64,000 nucleotides of DNA, taken from contig JADLFL010000018.1 in assembly GCA_020845575.1 (NCBI GenBank), positions 1 to 64,000 of the forward strand, given 5' to 3'. A model generated the notes under the pieces. That model was not told the DNA's origin, searched no databases, and saw nothing but the letters and a program-made list of their open reading frames with translations. Below are positions 20,236 through 29,477 of the stretch, one piece after another; position 1 is the stretch's first letter, and every line of letters starts with the position of its first letter. The position numbers and the translations under genes were made by a program. The DNA comes from Acidobacteriota bacterium (GTDB taxonomy: Bacteria; Acidobacteriota; Vicinamibacteria; Vicinamibacterales; Vicinamibacteraceae).

Positions 20236-22068
20236 TCACCGGGGCGGCGTCGGCGCGGCCGGCGCTCGACAGGCGATGAGCTGCGCGCTCACGCGTGCTG
20301 CTTCCGCGGATCGACCGAGAGCCGTCAACACCTGGGCATAGTGGTCCAACCCGTCACAGAGTGTCGGATCCGTTCGTGTCGCGCGCGACAGGACCTCGGC
20401 TGCCGCTTGGCTGCGTCCGGCCAGGTGCCACACCCACCCAACCGTATCCAGGACGGTCGGCGACGTCTGGCCGAGTCGCATCAGCCTGTCCGCCAAGGGA
20501 ACTGCCGCGTCCACGTCGCCCGCCTGGACGGCGAGGTTGTACGCCAGGTTGTTCAGGGCGATGACATGGTTGGGGTCGATGGCCAGCACCGTACGATAGC
20601 TGGCACGCGCCAGGTCGTGATCGCCACGAGCCGTGTGGACGTCGGCCAGCAGCACATGGCCAGCCACGAACCTCGGAGCCTCGGCGACCACCTGCTCCAG
20701 AAGGTCGCGCACGACGCCCGATTTCGGCTCGAGGGCATTGGCCTTCAGGGCTGCAAGCCATCGCGCGGTGACCGCGTCCGAGGGCAACCCGAGGCGCGTG
20801 CGCATCGCCGCGACTCGGCGAGCCTGAAAGAGCGCCGGCTCACCGCTGGCGTCGTCGATGTCCGTTGCTTCCGGCGACGGCCACGTCCCGTCCGCCGCGC
20901 GGGCCAGTGGATCGCCGAACACCACGGCCTGCCAGCTCAGAAACGGCATCGCCATGTAGAAGCTCTCGGCCAGGGTGTAGCCGCGTGTCCATGCCTCGAA
21001 CAATGTCGCAGGGCGGAATGCCGCGTCGAGATACGGCTCCCCCACCATGGCGCCCAGTCCCGTGAGTCCGGCGTCGAGCCAGTCCACGGCGAGGGCCTCC
21101 GGGCCTCCGGCGTAGAACGAGTCGCGCCGATCCCATCGGCCCGGCATCCACTGGGCAGGCGGAGACGTCAGCGTGCGCGCGTCAGCACTCATGAACGACG
21201 CGGCGACAGCCGCCGGACCGAATGACACCGGCGGTGTACGAGTCCGCGTATCGTTGGAGCCCCAGCTGTAGTAGCCGGTCACGGCACCTTCGGCAGTCGC
21301 AACAGCGGCGGTCTCATCGAACACCGTGGCCAGCCCCTCTCGTCGCGGCGCCACGTCAGCCAACCGGCCTGGCACGTCGGCCAACCAGCGGCGCTCGGCG
21401 CCGCTGCGGTCGGCCGCGCGGCCATCAACCACGAATTGCCATCCTGAGGCGCGTTGTCGGCCACGCGCGAGCAGCGCGCGCGTCGCCGCCGTGGTACTAC
21501 CGTCAAGACGCGTCACCAGGTAGATGTCGTACGCGCGACGATCGAAGGGACGCGGTGTCGCCCCGATCGCGTCTGCCGTGAAATACGGGTTCGGCACGCG
21601 TCCGGCCCGCGCTACGACTGCGCCTGTCATCTGTCGGTACAGGAGGGCGAGTTCACTGTCGACGCTGGCTGATGTGCCATCACGACCGACGGTTCCGCCC
21701 ACGCGCAACGGGAGTCCCGGCATCAGGACGACGAATGTGATGCGATCCGTGGCACCGTTGTCGGCCAGCCACCTGGCGACGGGACCCGCGATGTCCCTCT
21801 CGTACGCATCCCTCGCGATCGTCGAGTCCACCGGAACGTCCACGGTGACCACCTGTGATTCCGGCACGGCACGAAGTCGCCGGTATTCCTCGGCAAGCTC
21901 ACCGCTGGCGGCGACCCGGGTGTTGACGACGAGCAGAACGGAGCGGCCATCGACGTCGGCCGCAGACGCTGCGCCGACCACGCCCAAGAGGGCCACAAGC
22001 GCGCCAAGGCCACGCCGGGCCAGACGCCAGCCGGCACGCGTGGCCCGGGTAGCGGCGGGTCGCGTCAC
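20236..22068 (-). CDS. TIGR03790-family protein with C-terminal TPR domain
   Basis: The 610-residue product has a signal peptide (ARRGLGALVALLGVVGAASA). The TIGR03790 region follows: LVVNTRVAASGELAEEYRRL, ITFVVLMPGLPLRVGG, YDIYLVTRLDG, VTGYYSWGSNDT, and AWTRGYTLAESFYMA with FLSWQAVVFGDPL. Residues from about 470 form TPR repeats (ARASYRTVLAIDPNHVIALN and similar). By its family definition TIGR03790 occurs almost only in genomes with exosortase, so a PEP-CTERM/exosortase system is probably present elsewhere. GTG at 22068 overlaps the small upstream gene by 4 nt (GTGA), which decides this start over a much longer open frame extending toward 23.2 kb. Function is unknown. Confidence 0.83.
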   Translation of the reverse strand: MTRPAATRATRAGWRLARRGLGALVALLGVVGAASAADVDGRSVLLVVNTRVAASGELAEEYRRLRAVPESQVVTVDVPVDSTIARDAYERDIAGPVARWLADNGATDRITFVVLMPGLPLRVGGTVGRDGTSASVDSELALLYRQMTGAVVARAGRVPNPYFTADAIGATPRPFDRRAYDIYLVTRLDGSTTAATRALLARGRQRASGWQFVVDGRAADRSGAERRWLADVPGRLADVAPRREGLATVFDETAAVATAEGAVTGYYSWGSNDTRTRTPPVSFGPAAVAASFMSADARTLTSPPAQWMPGRWDRRDSFYAGGPEALAVDWLDAGLTGLGAMVGEPYLDAAFRPATLFEAWTRGYTLAESFYMAMPFLSWQAVVFGDPLARAADGTWPSPEATDIDDASGEPALFQARRVAAMRTRLGLPSDAVTARWLAALKANALEPKSGVVRDLLEQVVAEAPRFVAGHVLLADVHTARGDHDLARASYRTVLAIDPNHVIALNNLAYNLAVQAGDVDAAVPLADRLMRLGQTSPTVLDTVGWVWHLAGRSQAAAEVLSRATRTDPTLCDGLDHYAQVLTALGRSAEAARVSAQLIACRAPAAPTPPR

Positions 22069-22301
22069 TCCGACCGCACGCCCGATGCCTGCATGGCTGG
22101 TGCGGTACGCGGCGGGTCCACGCCGACAGACGGGGCGATCTCGGCTTTCGTGTGCTGGTACACGTTGTTGGTGGCCGTACGAATCCGCACAGTGTACGCG
22201 ATAGGCAGGACCTCGAGAATCGGGCGTACGGCCGCCAGCACGACTTGCGCGACCCGGTCTTCGTCGTCTGGATTCAGGGATGAGATGAAATGGATGTCCA
22301 T
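22065..22301 (-). CDS. Small hypothetical protein coupled to the TIGR03790 gene
   Basis: I do not recognise this 78-residue protein. It begins MDIHFISSLNPDDEDRVAQV and continues through a compact alpha/beta-looking segment (AAVRPILEVLPIAYTVRIRT) to a Pro-rich tail. It lacks a signal peptide and membrane segments, so it is probably cytoplasmic. Its stop overlaps the GTG of the TIGR03790 gene by 4 nt, the main reason to regard it as real. No Shine-Dalgarno is seen. It might be a regulatory or assembly partner of the downstream protein. Confidence 0.55.
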   Translation of the reverse strand: MDIHFISSLNPDDEDRVAQVVLAAVRPILEVLPIAYTVRIRTATNNVYQHTKAEIAPSVGVDPPRTAPAMQASGVRSE

Positions 22302-22533
22302 GGGGGACGGTCTGTCCCACCGTCAGAGCAAACCTCGTTCCCGCCATGCGCCCCGGATTCCGCCTCACTGATCTACCGCAAATTCCTGACTTTCCCGAGC
22401 AAGGCAGCCAACATCTCAGGAAGTGGCAAGTGTACGTTGTCGGCACACCCTCGGCCAAAAGTCGCGCCATACACGACCTCTCGTCAGCCAGGGTTGACGC
22501 GGGTGTCTGCCACTCCCAGAATGGCAGCGCACC

Positions 22534-23421
22534 ATGGCTACCCTCAAGGGCATCATCCTCGCTGGCGGTTCGGGCACCCGCCTCTATCCGGTCACCCGCG
22601 GCGTCTGCAAGCAACTCGTGCCCGTCTACAACAAACCGATGATCTACTACCCGCTGGCCACGCTCATGCTGGCGGGCATCCGCGACATCCTGATCATCAC
22701 GACGCCCGAAGACACGGCCGCCTTCCAGCGTCTGCTCGGAACGGGCGATGACCTGGGCCTGTCGTTCTCGTACGCGCAGCAGCCCAGTCCTGACGGCCTC
22801 GCGCAGGCCTTCATCATCGGGCGCGACTTCGTCGGCGACAGTCGCGTGGCGCTCGCGCTCGGCGACAACATCTTCTACGGGCATGGCCTGCCGGACGTCC
22901 TCGAGGCGGCGGCCACACGCGCAACCGGCGCGACGGTGTTCGGGTACCTGGTGCGCGATCCCGAACGGTACGGCGTCGTCGAGTTCGATGGGAGTGATCG
23001 GGCCATCTCGCTGGAGGAGAAGCCTGCCACGCCACGATCGCCCTGGGCGGTGACCGGTCTGTACTTCTACGACAACGATGTGCTCGATGTGGCCGCGCAA
23101 CTCCGGCCCTCGCCGCGCGGGGAACTGGAGATCACCGACGTGAATCGCCACTATCTGGAACGCGGGGATCTGCACGTCGAGCGCCTCGGTCGGGGCTACG
23201 CGTGGCTCGACACGGGCACACACGAATCACTGCTGCAGGCATCGCAGTTCGTGCAGACCATCGAGGATCGGCAGGGACTGATGCTCGCGTGCGTGGAGGA
23301 GATCGCCTGGCGCATGGGCTACATCGACGCGGCACAACTCGCTCGGGTGGCGCAGCCGATGCGCAAGAACTCGTACGGTCAGTACCTCCTGCGCTTGCTG
23401 TCTCAGGACGACGCGCGATGA
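22534..23421 (+). CDS. rmlA: Glucose-1-phosphate thymidylyltransferase
   Basis: The 295-residue enzyme matches RmlA over its length: [66 protein letters not shown] and [13 protein letters not shown]. It makes dTDP-glucose from dTTP and glucose-1-phosphate, the first step to dTDP-L-rhamnose and related sugars. Its stop overlaps the rmlC start (ATGA). rmlB and rmlD are not in the window. The region 22302-22533 upstream is a divergent promoter region without clear boxes. Confidence 0.96.
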   Translation: MATLKGIILAGGSGTRLYPVTRGVCKQLVPVYNKPMIYYPLATLMLAGIRDILIITTPEDTAAFQRLLGTGDDLGLSFSYAQQPSPDGLAQAFIIGRDFVGDSRVALALGDNIFYGHGLPDVLEAAATRATGATVFGYLVRDPERYGVVEFDGSDRAISLEEKPATPRSPWAVTGLYFYDNDVLDVAAQLRPSPRGELEITDVNRHYLERGDLHVERLGRGYAWLDTGTHESLLQASQFVQTIEDRQGLMLACVEEIAWRMGYIDAAQLARVAQPMRKNSYGQYLLRLLSQDDAR

Positions 23422-23987
23422 TCGTCCATGCCACGTCCCTGCCCGGCGTGCTCGTCATCGAACCCCGCGTGTTCGAAGACTCGCGTGGTTTCTTCCTCGA
23501 GACGTATCACGCACGGCGCTACGCCGAAGCCGGACTCGACGCGGTGTTCGTGCAGGACAACCATTCACGATCGGTACGGGACACGCTGCGCGGGCTGCAC
23601 TTCCAGGAGCAGCGTCCGCAGGGCAAACTCGTGCGAGTCATCGACGGCGCGATCTGGGATGTCGCCGTCGACATCCGCCCGGACTCGCCGACGTTCGGTC
23701 GGCACGTGGGTGTCGAGCTCACGAGCAGCAACTTCAGGCAGATCTACGTGCCACCCGGATTCGCGCACGGGTTCTGCGTGACGAGCGACGTTGCGCAGGT
23801 GGAGTACAAGTGCACGACGTACTACGACGCGGCCGACGAGCGCGGCATTGCCTGGGACGACCCGCGGCTGTCCATCCCGTGGCCACTGCCGGGCGCGCCG
23901 ATCCTCTCGGCCCGCGATGCAGCGAACCCGACGCTCGACGCGTGGCTGGCCGCTGGCGCCCCGCCGCACGACGCTCGCTCACGCTGA
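23418..23987 (+). CDS. rmlC: dTDP-4-dehydrorhamnose 3,5-epimerase
   Basis: The 189-residue cupin matches Rml[31 protein letters not shown] with catalytic His61, [16 protein letters not shown] (Lys71), and [13 protein letters not shown]. The [10 protein letters not shown] strand holds the catalytic Tyr. It epimerises dTDP-4-keto-6-deoxyglucose at C3 and C5. It is translationally coupled to rmlA. The last few codons overlap the 3' end of the convergent wecB remnant by 9 nt. Confidence 0.95.
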   Translation: MIVHATSLPGVLVIEPRVFEDSRGFFLETYHARRYAEAGLDAVFVQDNHSRSVRDTLRGLHFQEQRPQGKLVRVIDGAIWDVAVDIRPDSPTFGRHVGVELTSSNFRQIYVPPGFAHGFCVTSDVAQVEYKCTTYYDAADERGIAWDDPRLSIPWPLPGAPILSARDAANPTLDAWLAAGAPPHDARSR

Positions 23988-24239
23988 CCGTATCAGCGTG
24001 GCAACGATGCGTTCCGCGGCGCGCCCGTCCCAATACTCCGGCACACGCGCGCCCGTGCGGCCCGCCAGGGCGGCGTCGACCGCCGCCGGCACGGCCTGCG
24101 CATCGGTCCCCACCAGCACGTTGGTCCCTTCCGTTACCGTGATCGGCCGCTCCGTCGAGTCGCGGAACGTCAGGCACGGCACGCCCAGCGCCGTCGTCTC
24201 CTCCTGAATCCCGCCTGAATCGGTGAACACCAGCGTCTG
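23979..24239 (-). pseudogene. 3'-terminal remnant of UDP-N-acetylglucosamine 2-epimerase (wecB)
   Basis: Only the last ~85 codons of a WecB-type epimerase remain: TLVFTDSGGIQEETTALG, VPCLTFRDSTERPITVTEGT, NVLVG and a C-terminal helix. These are the conserved UDP-binding end of an enzyme normally near 370 residues. Upstream the frame is closed at once by TAG (24242-24240), so the N-terminal three quarters are gone. The GTG inside the fragment is not a credible start for a working enzyme. It adjoins the UDP-HexNAc dehydrogenase gene, the usual partner of wecB, which suggests a deletion of an intact neighbour. Confidence 0.85.
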
Positions 24240-24285
24240 CTAGGCTAGAGGGTCGCGTCGTACCGGAACTCGACGCCCATTCGCC

Positions 24286-25599
24286 ATGACCACTACGCTC
24301 GCTCGCATCACGGACCGCTCGGCGGTCGTCGGCATCATCGGACAGGGCTACGTGGGCCTGCCTCTCGCGCTCGTCTTCGAGGAAGCCGGCTTCCGGGTCC
24401 GCGGCTTCGACCTCGATCCGAAGAAGGTCGACGCCCTCACGCGCGGCGAGTCGTACATCCGGCACATCGGCTCGGACCGCGTGGCCGCCGCCATCGGCCG
24501 TGGTCGCTTCTCCGTGACGACGAACTTCGACCAACTGGCCGACTGTGACGCCATCCTGATCTGCGTCCCGACGCCCCTTGGCACGCACCGCGAGCCCGAT
24601 CTTTCGTACATCCACAACACCGCGCGCGAGATCGCGAAGCGGCTCCGCAAGGGTCAACTCGTGGTGCTGGAGTCCACGACCTACCCCGGCACGACAGACG
24701 AGGAAGTGCTGCCGATCCTCGAAGCCACCGGCCTGACATGCCCCGACGACTTCCTGCTCGCCTTCTCGCCCGAGCGCGAGGATCCGGGCAATCCGCACTT
24801 CAACACCAAGACCATCCCCAAGGTGGTCGGCGGCGTGAACGCGCCGTCCACCGAGGCGGCCGTCGCCCTCTACGCCGCGGGCGTGGACAAGGTGGTCCCC
24901 GTGTCGTCGGCACGCGTGGCCGAGTCGAGCAAGCTGCTCGAGAACGTGTTCCGCTCGATCAACATCGCGCTCGTCAACGAGCTGAAGATCACGTTCGACA
25001 GAATGGGCATCAACGTGTGGGAGGTCATCGAGGCGGCCAAGACCAAGCCCTTCGGCTTCACGCCGTTCTATCCGGGACCCGGCCTCGGCGGCCACTGCAT
25101 CCCGCTCGATCCGTTCTACCTGTCGTGGAAGGCATCCGAATACGGCATGTGGACGCGGTTCATCGAGCTCGCGGGCGAGGTCAACACGTCTATGCCGCGC
25201 TACGTCGTGAGCAAGGTGGCCGACGCGCTCAACGACGCGCAGAAGAGCGTCAAGGGCGCGAAGGTACTGGTGCTCGGCCTCTCCTACAAGGAGAACATCG
25301 ACGATGACAGGGAGTCGCCGTCGTACGAGCTGATCGAGTACCTGCAGGACAAGGGTGCGCTGGTCGACTACTGCGACCCGTACTTCCCCCACGCGCGGCA
25401 CGGGCGCCGGCACTCGCTCGAGCTGTCGTCGGTGCCGTGCGACAACGCGACGTTCCGCCGGTACGACGCGCTGCTCGTCTCCACCGCGCACGCGCAGTTC
25501 AAGGATCCGGCCCTCTACGCCGGGGTGCCGCTCGTGGTCGATACGCGCAACATCGTGAAGGCCGACCCGGCTGGCCCTGTGGCTGTCGTACGTGCCTGA
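24286..25599 (+). CDS. UDP-N-acetyl-hexosamine 6-dehydrogenase (WbpA/WecC type)
   Basis: The 437-residue protein has the three-part layout of nucleotide-sugar dehydrogenases: N-terminal NAD domain (VGIIGQGYVGLPLALV), central helices with ARVAESSKLLENVFRSIN, the catalytic loop PGPGLGGHCIPLDPFY with Cys271, and a C-terminal UDP-sugar domain (KVLVLGLSYKENIDDDRESP). The FGFTPFYPGPGLGGHCI form fits the WbpA (UDP-GlcNAc) group, which oxidises C6 to the uronic acid for capsule or O-antigen. WecC-like use of UDP-ManNAc is an alternative, especially beside the wecB remnant. No clear promoter boxes or Shine-Dalgarno were found. Confidence 0.92.
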   Translation: MTTTLARITDRSAVVGIIGQGYVGLPLALVFEEAGFRVRGFDLDPKKVDALTRGESYIRHIGSDRVAAAIGRGRFSVTTNFDQLADCDAILICVPTPLGTHREPDLSYIHNTAREIAKRLRKGQLVVLESTTYPGTTDEEVLPILEATGLTCPDDFLLAFSPEREDPGNPHFNTKTIPKVVGGVNAPSTEAAVALYAAGVDKVVPVSSARVAESSKLLENVFRSINIALVNELKITFDRMGINVWEVIEAAKTKPFGFTPFYPGPGLGGHCIPLDPFYLSWKASEYGMWTRFIELAGEVNTSMPRYVVSKVADALNDAQKSVKGAKVLVLGLSYKENIDDDRESPSYELIEYLQDKGALVDYCDPYFPHARHGRRHSLELSSVPCDNATFRRYDALLVSTAHAQFKDPALYAGVPLVVDTRNIVKADPAGPVAVVRA

Positions 25600-25670
25600 C
25601 ACAGACGACCGATTCCCGCACACGAGGCGCGACGCGTGCCGGCGGCCTTCTCATCTATACTTCCGGCACA

Positions 25671-26720
25671 GTGTCCACCCTGGCCGAACCGACGACACGG
25701 GCGCGCATCCTCATCGTCGACGACCAGGCCCCCAACGTCCGCCTGCTGGAACGGCTCCTCACCTCCGCCGGCTACCACCGGCTCTACTCCACGACGACAC
25801 CGGAGCAGGTGACGTCGCTGGTGTCGCAGGTCAACCCGGACCTGATCCTGCTCGACCTGCACATGCCTGGGCTCGATGGCTTCGGCGTCATGGAGCAGTT
25901 GCAGGGGCGCCTCAGCGAGGAACGCTACCTGCCCATCCTGGTGGTCACCGCCGACCTGAGCGTGGAGGTGCGCCAGCGCGCGCTCGGCGCCGGCGCGAAG
26001 GACTTCCTCAACAAGCCGTTCGACGCCGTCGAGGCGCTGCTCCGCATCCGTAACCTGCTGGTCACGCGGTTCCTGTACCTGCAGCTGGACAAGCACAATC
26101 GCAACCTCGAAGCGACGGTGCAGGAACGCACGCGGAAGCTGGAGATCGCGCGCTTCGAGATTCTCGAGCGCCTGGCCCTCGCCGCCGAGTTCAGGGACGA
26201 CAACACGGGCGAACACACCCGTCGCGTCGGACGCCTGGCCGGGCTGATCGCACGCGAACTGGGCCTGACCGGCGATACGGTGCTCACGATCGAACGCGCC
26301 GCGCCGCTGCACGACGTCGGCAAGATCGGGATCCGCGACGCCATTCTGCTCAAGGCGGGGCCGCTCGCACCGGAGGAGTTCGAAGAGATGAAGCGCCATA
26401 CGGTGATCGGCGCCGACATCCTCTCGGGCAGTCGCGGCGACCTCCTGCGTACCGCCGAGGACATCGCCCTCACCCACCACGAACGCTGGGATGGTACGGG
26501 GTATCCGTCAGGCCTCGCCGGTACCGACATCCCCCTGGCGGGCCGTATCACCCACGTTGCCGACGTGTACGACGCGATGACGCATCCTCACGGCGAACCG
26601 GCGCCCGATCGTCACGACGAGGCCGTCGCCGGCGTCACCCGCGACGCCGGAACCGCGTTCGATCCCGACATCGCCGCCGCTTTCGCCGCCGTCGCCGCAC
26701 GAGAGCCGTTGAACAGGTAG
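25671..26720 (+). CDS. Response regulator with HD-GYP c-di-GMP phosphodiesterase domain
   Basis: The 349-residue protein has a receiver domain with acidic pair D17-D18, phosphoacceptor D62 (LLDLHMPG) and Lys115. A coiled linker (about 135-165) leads to an HD-GYP domain with HD at 214-215 (LHDVGKIG) and HHERWDGTGYP at 269-279. It should hydrolyse c-di-GMP when phosphorylated, a fitting control for the adjacent exopolysaccharide genes. The output domain ends with AGTAFDPDIAAAF. The GTG start follows TATACT (25656-25661) by 9 nt without a Shine-Dalgarno. A longer open frame upstream overlaps the dehydrogenase and was discarded. No partner kinase is in the window. Confidence 0.93.
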   Translation: MSTLAEPTTRARILIVDDQAPNVRLLERLLTSAGYHRLYSTTTPEQVTSLVSQVNPDLILLDLHMPGLDGFGVMEQLQGRLSEERYLPILVVTADLSVEVRQRALGAGAKDFLNKPFDAVEALLRIRNLLVTRFLYLQLDKHNRNLEATVQERTRKLEIARFEILERLALAAEFRDDNTGEHTRRVGRLAGLIARELGLTGDTVLTIERAAPLHDVGKIGIRDAILLKAGPLAPEEFEEMKRHTVIGADILSGSRGDLLRTAEDIALTHHERWDGTGYPSGLAGTDIPLAGRITHVADVYDAMTHPHGEPAPDRHDEAVAGVTRDAGTAFDPDIAAAFAAVAAREPLNR

Positions 26721-26725
26721 GTAGA

Positions 26726-26801
26726 TCCGGCAACCGGCAACCGGCAACCGATCAGCGGCCGGGCAGGCGGCCTGCCAGGGGTTGCCTCCCCGGCCTCCAT
26801 C
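26726..26801. repeat. CCGGCAA heptamers, palindrome and a dispersed GCCAGGGGTTG...CTCCATCTG element
   Basis: The convergent spacer holds three and a half CCGGCAA-type units (26726-26749), a stem GGCAGG-CGG-CCTGCC (26762-26776) and a degenerate copy of the 10571 element (26774-26801). The stem is a likely bidirectional terminator. Confidence 0.65.
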
Positions 26802-26882
26802 TGTGGTGTGAGGAGCGCGTCCATCTGTCGTGTGGGCGCGCCTTCCTGCACCTTTGGACCTTTGAGCCGTGCGCCGTGAGCC

Positions 26883-28271
26883 CTAACCCGCTGGCGCCCT
26901 GAGCCGCATCGACACTGCGAGCGCTGTCGCTGACGCGGCGAGGCCCCAGATCACGGGGTCGATGCCGGCCAGGCCGGTGCTGCCGCGCCAGCTGTGCAGG
27001 ATCGCGGTCGTGGTGAGGCCGGCGATCATCGCCGCGAGCGCGTCGGGGCGGCGAGTACGCGGGAGAAACAGGCCCGCCATCACGGGCACGAACAGGCCCG
27101 CGCTCAACAGGGCGTAGAACACCTGCATTGTCTTCACGATGCTGCCGGCCCAGATCGCCAGGCCGATGCCGAGACAACCTGTGACGACAGCAGCGATGCG
27201 CACGACGCGGAGCTGGTCGGCCTGCGCGGCGGCCGGGTTCAGGTGTCCGGCGTACAGATCGCGCGCGAGCGACGTGGACAGCATGAAGAGCACCGCGTCC
27301 GCCGTGCTCACCTCCGCCGAGAACAGCGCCGCAAGCGCGAGCGCGCCGAGCCAGGGTGCCAAATCGTCGCGCAGGAGCGTCGGCAGCGCGAGTTCGTGAT
27401 TCGGCAGACCCGGATGATAGGTCCGCGCCAGCATGCCGAGCAGCACGGGCACGGCGGCAAACGCCAGCAGGACGAGCGCGTTGGCCAGCACCCCGACGCG
27501 CACCGCTCGCGCGTCGCGCGCACCGTACACCTTCTGAAGCAGGCCTGGCGACACGATGAACGACGGTCCGAGCAGCGCGAGATACGCGATGCCAGAGGAG
27601 CCGCTCGCGGTCGGATTCCAGTACGTGGCCGGTACGTCAACGGGGAGCGCCGCGGCAAGCCCCGACGCAGGCCACAACGCCGGCACGGCAATCAACAAGC
27701 CGAGCGTGAGCACGGCGACCTGCATGGCGTTCACGAATGCCGACGACAGCAATCCGCCGGAGACGAAGTACGCGATGGCCACCGCGCCGCCGATCGCACA
27801 CCCCCACGCGTGCGGCACGCCGGCGACGATGCGAAGCAGGCCCGCCAGCGCGATCAGCTGCGCGGCGAGAATCGCCAGCGACCCGACCCAGAGCAGGCCT
27901 GCCATCACCGCGCGGACGTCCGCGCCGAATCGCGCGTGCAGGTAGTCGCCGAGCGTCCGGTGATCGCCCTGCGTGGCCACCTGCCATATGCGCGGGCCGA
28001 CAACCAGCGCCAGCACGATCGAGCCGAGCCCTGCCGACCCCACCCACCACCAGGCGGCGATGCCGTCCCGATACCCGAGGCCCGCCGCGCCCACCGTGGA
28101 ACCGGCACCGATATTCGCCGCGATGAGCGTACCGGCCAGCAGCGGCGCCGAGAGTGTGCGCCCCGCGACGAAGAAGTCCGATGCCGTGGCGCGCCGCGAC
28201 GTCCACCATCCGAGCGCGACGAGGACCAGCGCGTACGCGACGAGGAACAGCAGCGTGGCGGGCGTCGTCAT
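26883..28271 (-). CDS. Sodium:solute symporter family protein
   Basis: The 462-residue integral membrane protein has roughly 13 hydrophobic segments and the SSS-family opening (WWTSRRATASDFFVAGRTLS, then IAANIGAGSTVGAAG with the Na+-site Gly/Ser pattern). It continues through GDHRTLGDYLHARFG and EVSTADAVLFMLSTSLARDL. It would import a small solute with sodium. The ATG overlaps the stop of the peptidase gene by 4 nt. The pair suggests uptake of the peptidase's product, such as amino acids or small amides; this is inference. Confidence 0.9.
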   Translation of the reverse strand: MTTPATLLFLVAYALVLVALGWWTSRRATASDFFVAGRTLSAPLLAGTLIAANIGAGSTVGAAGLGYRDGIAAWWWVGSAGLGSIVLALVVGPRIWQVATQGDHRTLGDYLHARFGADVRAVMAGLLWVGSLAILAAQLIALAGLLRIVAGVPHAWGCAIGGAVAIAYFVSGGLLSSAFVNAMQVAVLTLGLLIAVPALWPASGLAAALPVDVPATYWNPTASGSSGIAYLALLGPSFIVSPGLLQKVYGARDARAVRVGVLANALVLLAFAAVPVLLGMLARTYHPGLPNHELALPTLLRDDLAPWLGALALAALFSAEVSTADAVLFMLSTSLARDLYAGHLNPAAAQADQLRVVRIAAVVTGCLGIGLAIWAGSIVKTMQVFYALLSAGLFVPVMAGLFLPRTRRPDALAAMIAGLTTTAILHSWRGSTGLAGIDPVIWGLAASATALAVSMRLRAPAG

Positions 28272-29329
28272 CGAGACGCTGTCTCGAGGCTGCGAACCGA
28301 CGGCAACGACGGCAGCGGTTCGGCATGCCGCACCGCGTTGACGATCGCCCGTGCCATGACGTCTGCCGCCAGCGCCCCGATGAGGCCGACGTCAGCGACG
28401 CCCTCGTGCCTGGCGGTGGAGATGGCAAAGATCGTGTCGCCATCGGACGGCGTGTGGACCGGCGCGATGGCTCGCGCGAAGCCGTCGTGCGCCATGCGCG
28501 CCACGAGCGAGGCCTGCGTCTTGGTCAGCACGGCGTTGGTCGCCACGACGCCGAGCGTGGTGTTCTCGCCAGTGAGCGCCGGCGCGGGCGCGCCCTGCCG
28601 CAGCAGGATCCGCGCGTCGGCCAACCCGCGTCCGTCTGGAGTGCGGACGCCTGCGACAACGGCCCCGGTCGACGGGTCGATCACGTCGCCGCGCGCGTTC
28701 ACGGCAACCAGCGCTGCGATGATGACGCCGTCGGGCAGTTGGATCGACGCACTGCCGAGGCCACCCTTCATGGCCCGCGCCATCCCGTGCAACTTCCCCA
28801 CCGTGGCGCCGGCGCCGGCGCCGACGTTGCCCTGCCTCACAGGCGCGCTCGACGCAGACACCGCCGCCTCGTGCCCGCACGCCGCGTCTGGCCGGATCGC
28901 GCCGTCGCCAACGCCGAGGTCGAACAGGATCGCGGCAGGAACGATGGGAACGCGGAACGCACCGACGGGAAAGCCGATACTTTCGGATTCGAGCCAGCGC
29001 ATCACGCCCGTCGCGGCGTCGAGCCCGAACGCGCTGCCGCCGGCCAGCACGATGGCGTGCACGCGTTCGACGCTGTTGAGCGGATCGAGCAGGTCCGTCT
29101 CGCGCGTGCCAGGAGCGGCACCTCTCACGTCGACCCCGGCAACGGCGCCGTCGCGTACGACGACAACGGTGCAGCCCGTCGGCCGCTCGCGGCGCACGGC
29201 CTGCCCCACCAGCACGCCCTCGACGTCAGTGAGCGTACCGTTCAGCGGTCGTCGCGGCCCCGTCGTCTGTGCACCCGCCATCGCTGCCACCGCCGCCACT
29301 ACCAGCGCCGTCCCCCAGGTCCCCGTCAC
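28268..29329 (-). CDS. Secreted P1-family (DmpA/NylC-like) N-terminal-nucleophile peptidase
   Basis: The 353-residue protein has a signal peptide (GTALVVAAVAAMAGA) and the S58/P1 fold signatures LTDVEGVLVGQA, VLAGGSAFGLDAATGVMRWL, and GNVGAGAGATVGK. Self-cleavage is expected at Asn256/Thr257 in GENTTLGVVATNAVL, as in NylC, releasing Thr as nucleophile. Known relatives are D-aminopeptidases, beta-peptidases or nylon-oligomer hydrolases; the substrate here is unknown. The GTG start at 29329 follows TACGAT (29337-29342) by 7 nt without a Shine-Dalgarno. It is coupled to the symporter gene downstream. Confidence 0.87.
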   Translation of the reverse strand: MTGTWGTALVVAAVAAMAGAQTTGPRRPLNGTLTDVEGVLVGQAVRRERPTGCTVVVVRDGAVAGVDVRGAAPGTRETDLLDPLNSVERVHAIVLAGGSAFGLDAATGVMRWLESESIGFPVGAFRVPIVPAAILFDLGVGDGAIRPDAACGHEAAVSASSAPVRQGNVGAGAGATVGKLHGMARAMKGGLGSASIQLPDGVIIAALVAVNARGDVIDPSTGAVVAGVRTPDGRGLADARILLRQGAPAPALTGENTTLGVVATNAVLTKTQASLVARMAHDGFARAIAPVHTPSDGDTIFAISTARHEGVADVGLIGALAADVMARAIVNAVRHAEPLPSLPSVRSLETASR

Positions 29330-29342
29330 GGCGTCGATCGTA

Positions 29343-29470
29343 TCCCCAGTGCCCTTCCTTTGGCCCTTTGGCCCTTTTGACCTTTCGGGCCGGGCACGCC
29401 CGACCCCTACATCTTCGGACTTTCCCCTTCCGGCTTTTTCACTGTCCTTGTCCTTTACCCTTTGGCCTTC
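29343..29470. repeat. Pyrimidine-rich CCCTTTGG-type degenerate repeats
   Basis: The spacer between the peptidase start and the SGNH protein stop consists mostly of CCTTTGGCCCTTTGGCCC-like and CTTTACCCTTTGG-like runs. It shows strong strand asymmetry (pyrimidines on the + strand). No gene is visible; similar CCTTTGGACCTTTG occurs near 26851. Confidence 0.5.
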
Positions 29471-29477
29471 TCCCTTG

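Noticed and set aside
22430-22450. TGGCA followed by GTTG upstream of rmlA considered as a sigma-54 promoter
   Set aside because: The spacing between the GG and the downstream element is 12 nt instead of 10, and the -12 GC is missing.
20236-23223. A 995-codon version of the TIGR03790 protein starting upstream
   Set aside because: The upstream part runs antisense through rmlA, and the GTGA overlap at 22068 fits the family N-terminus with a signal peptide.
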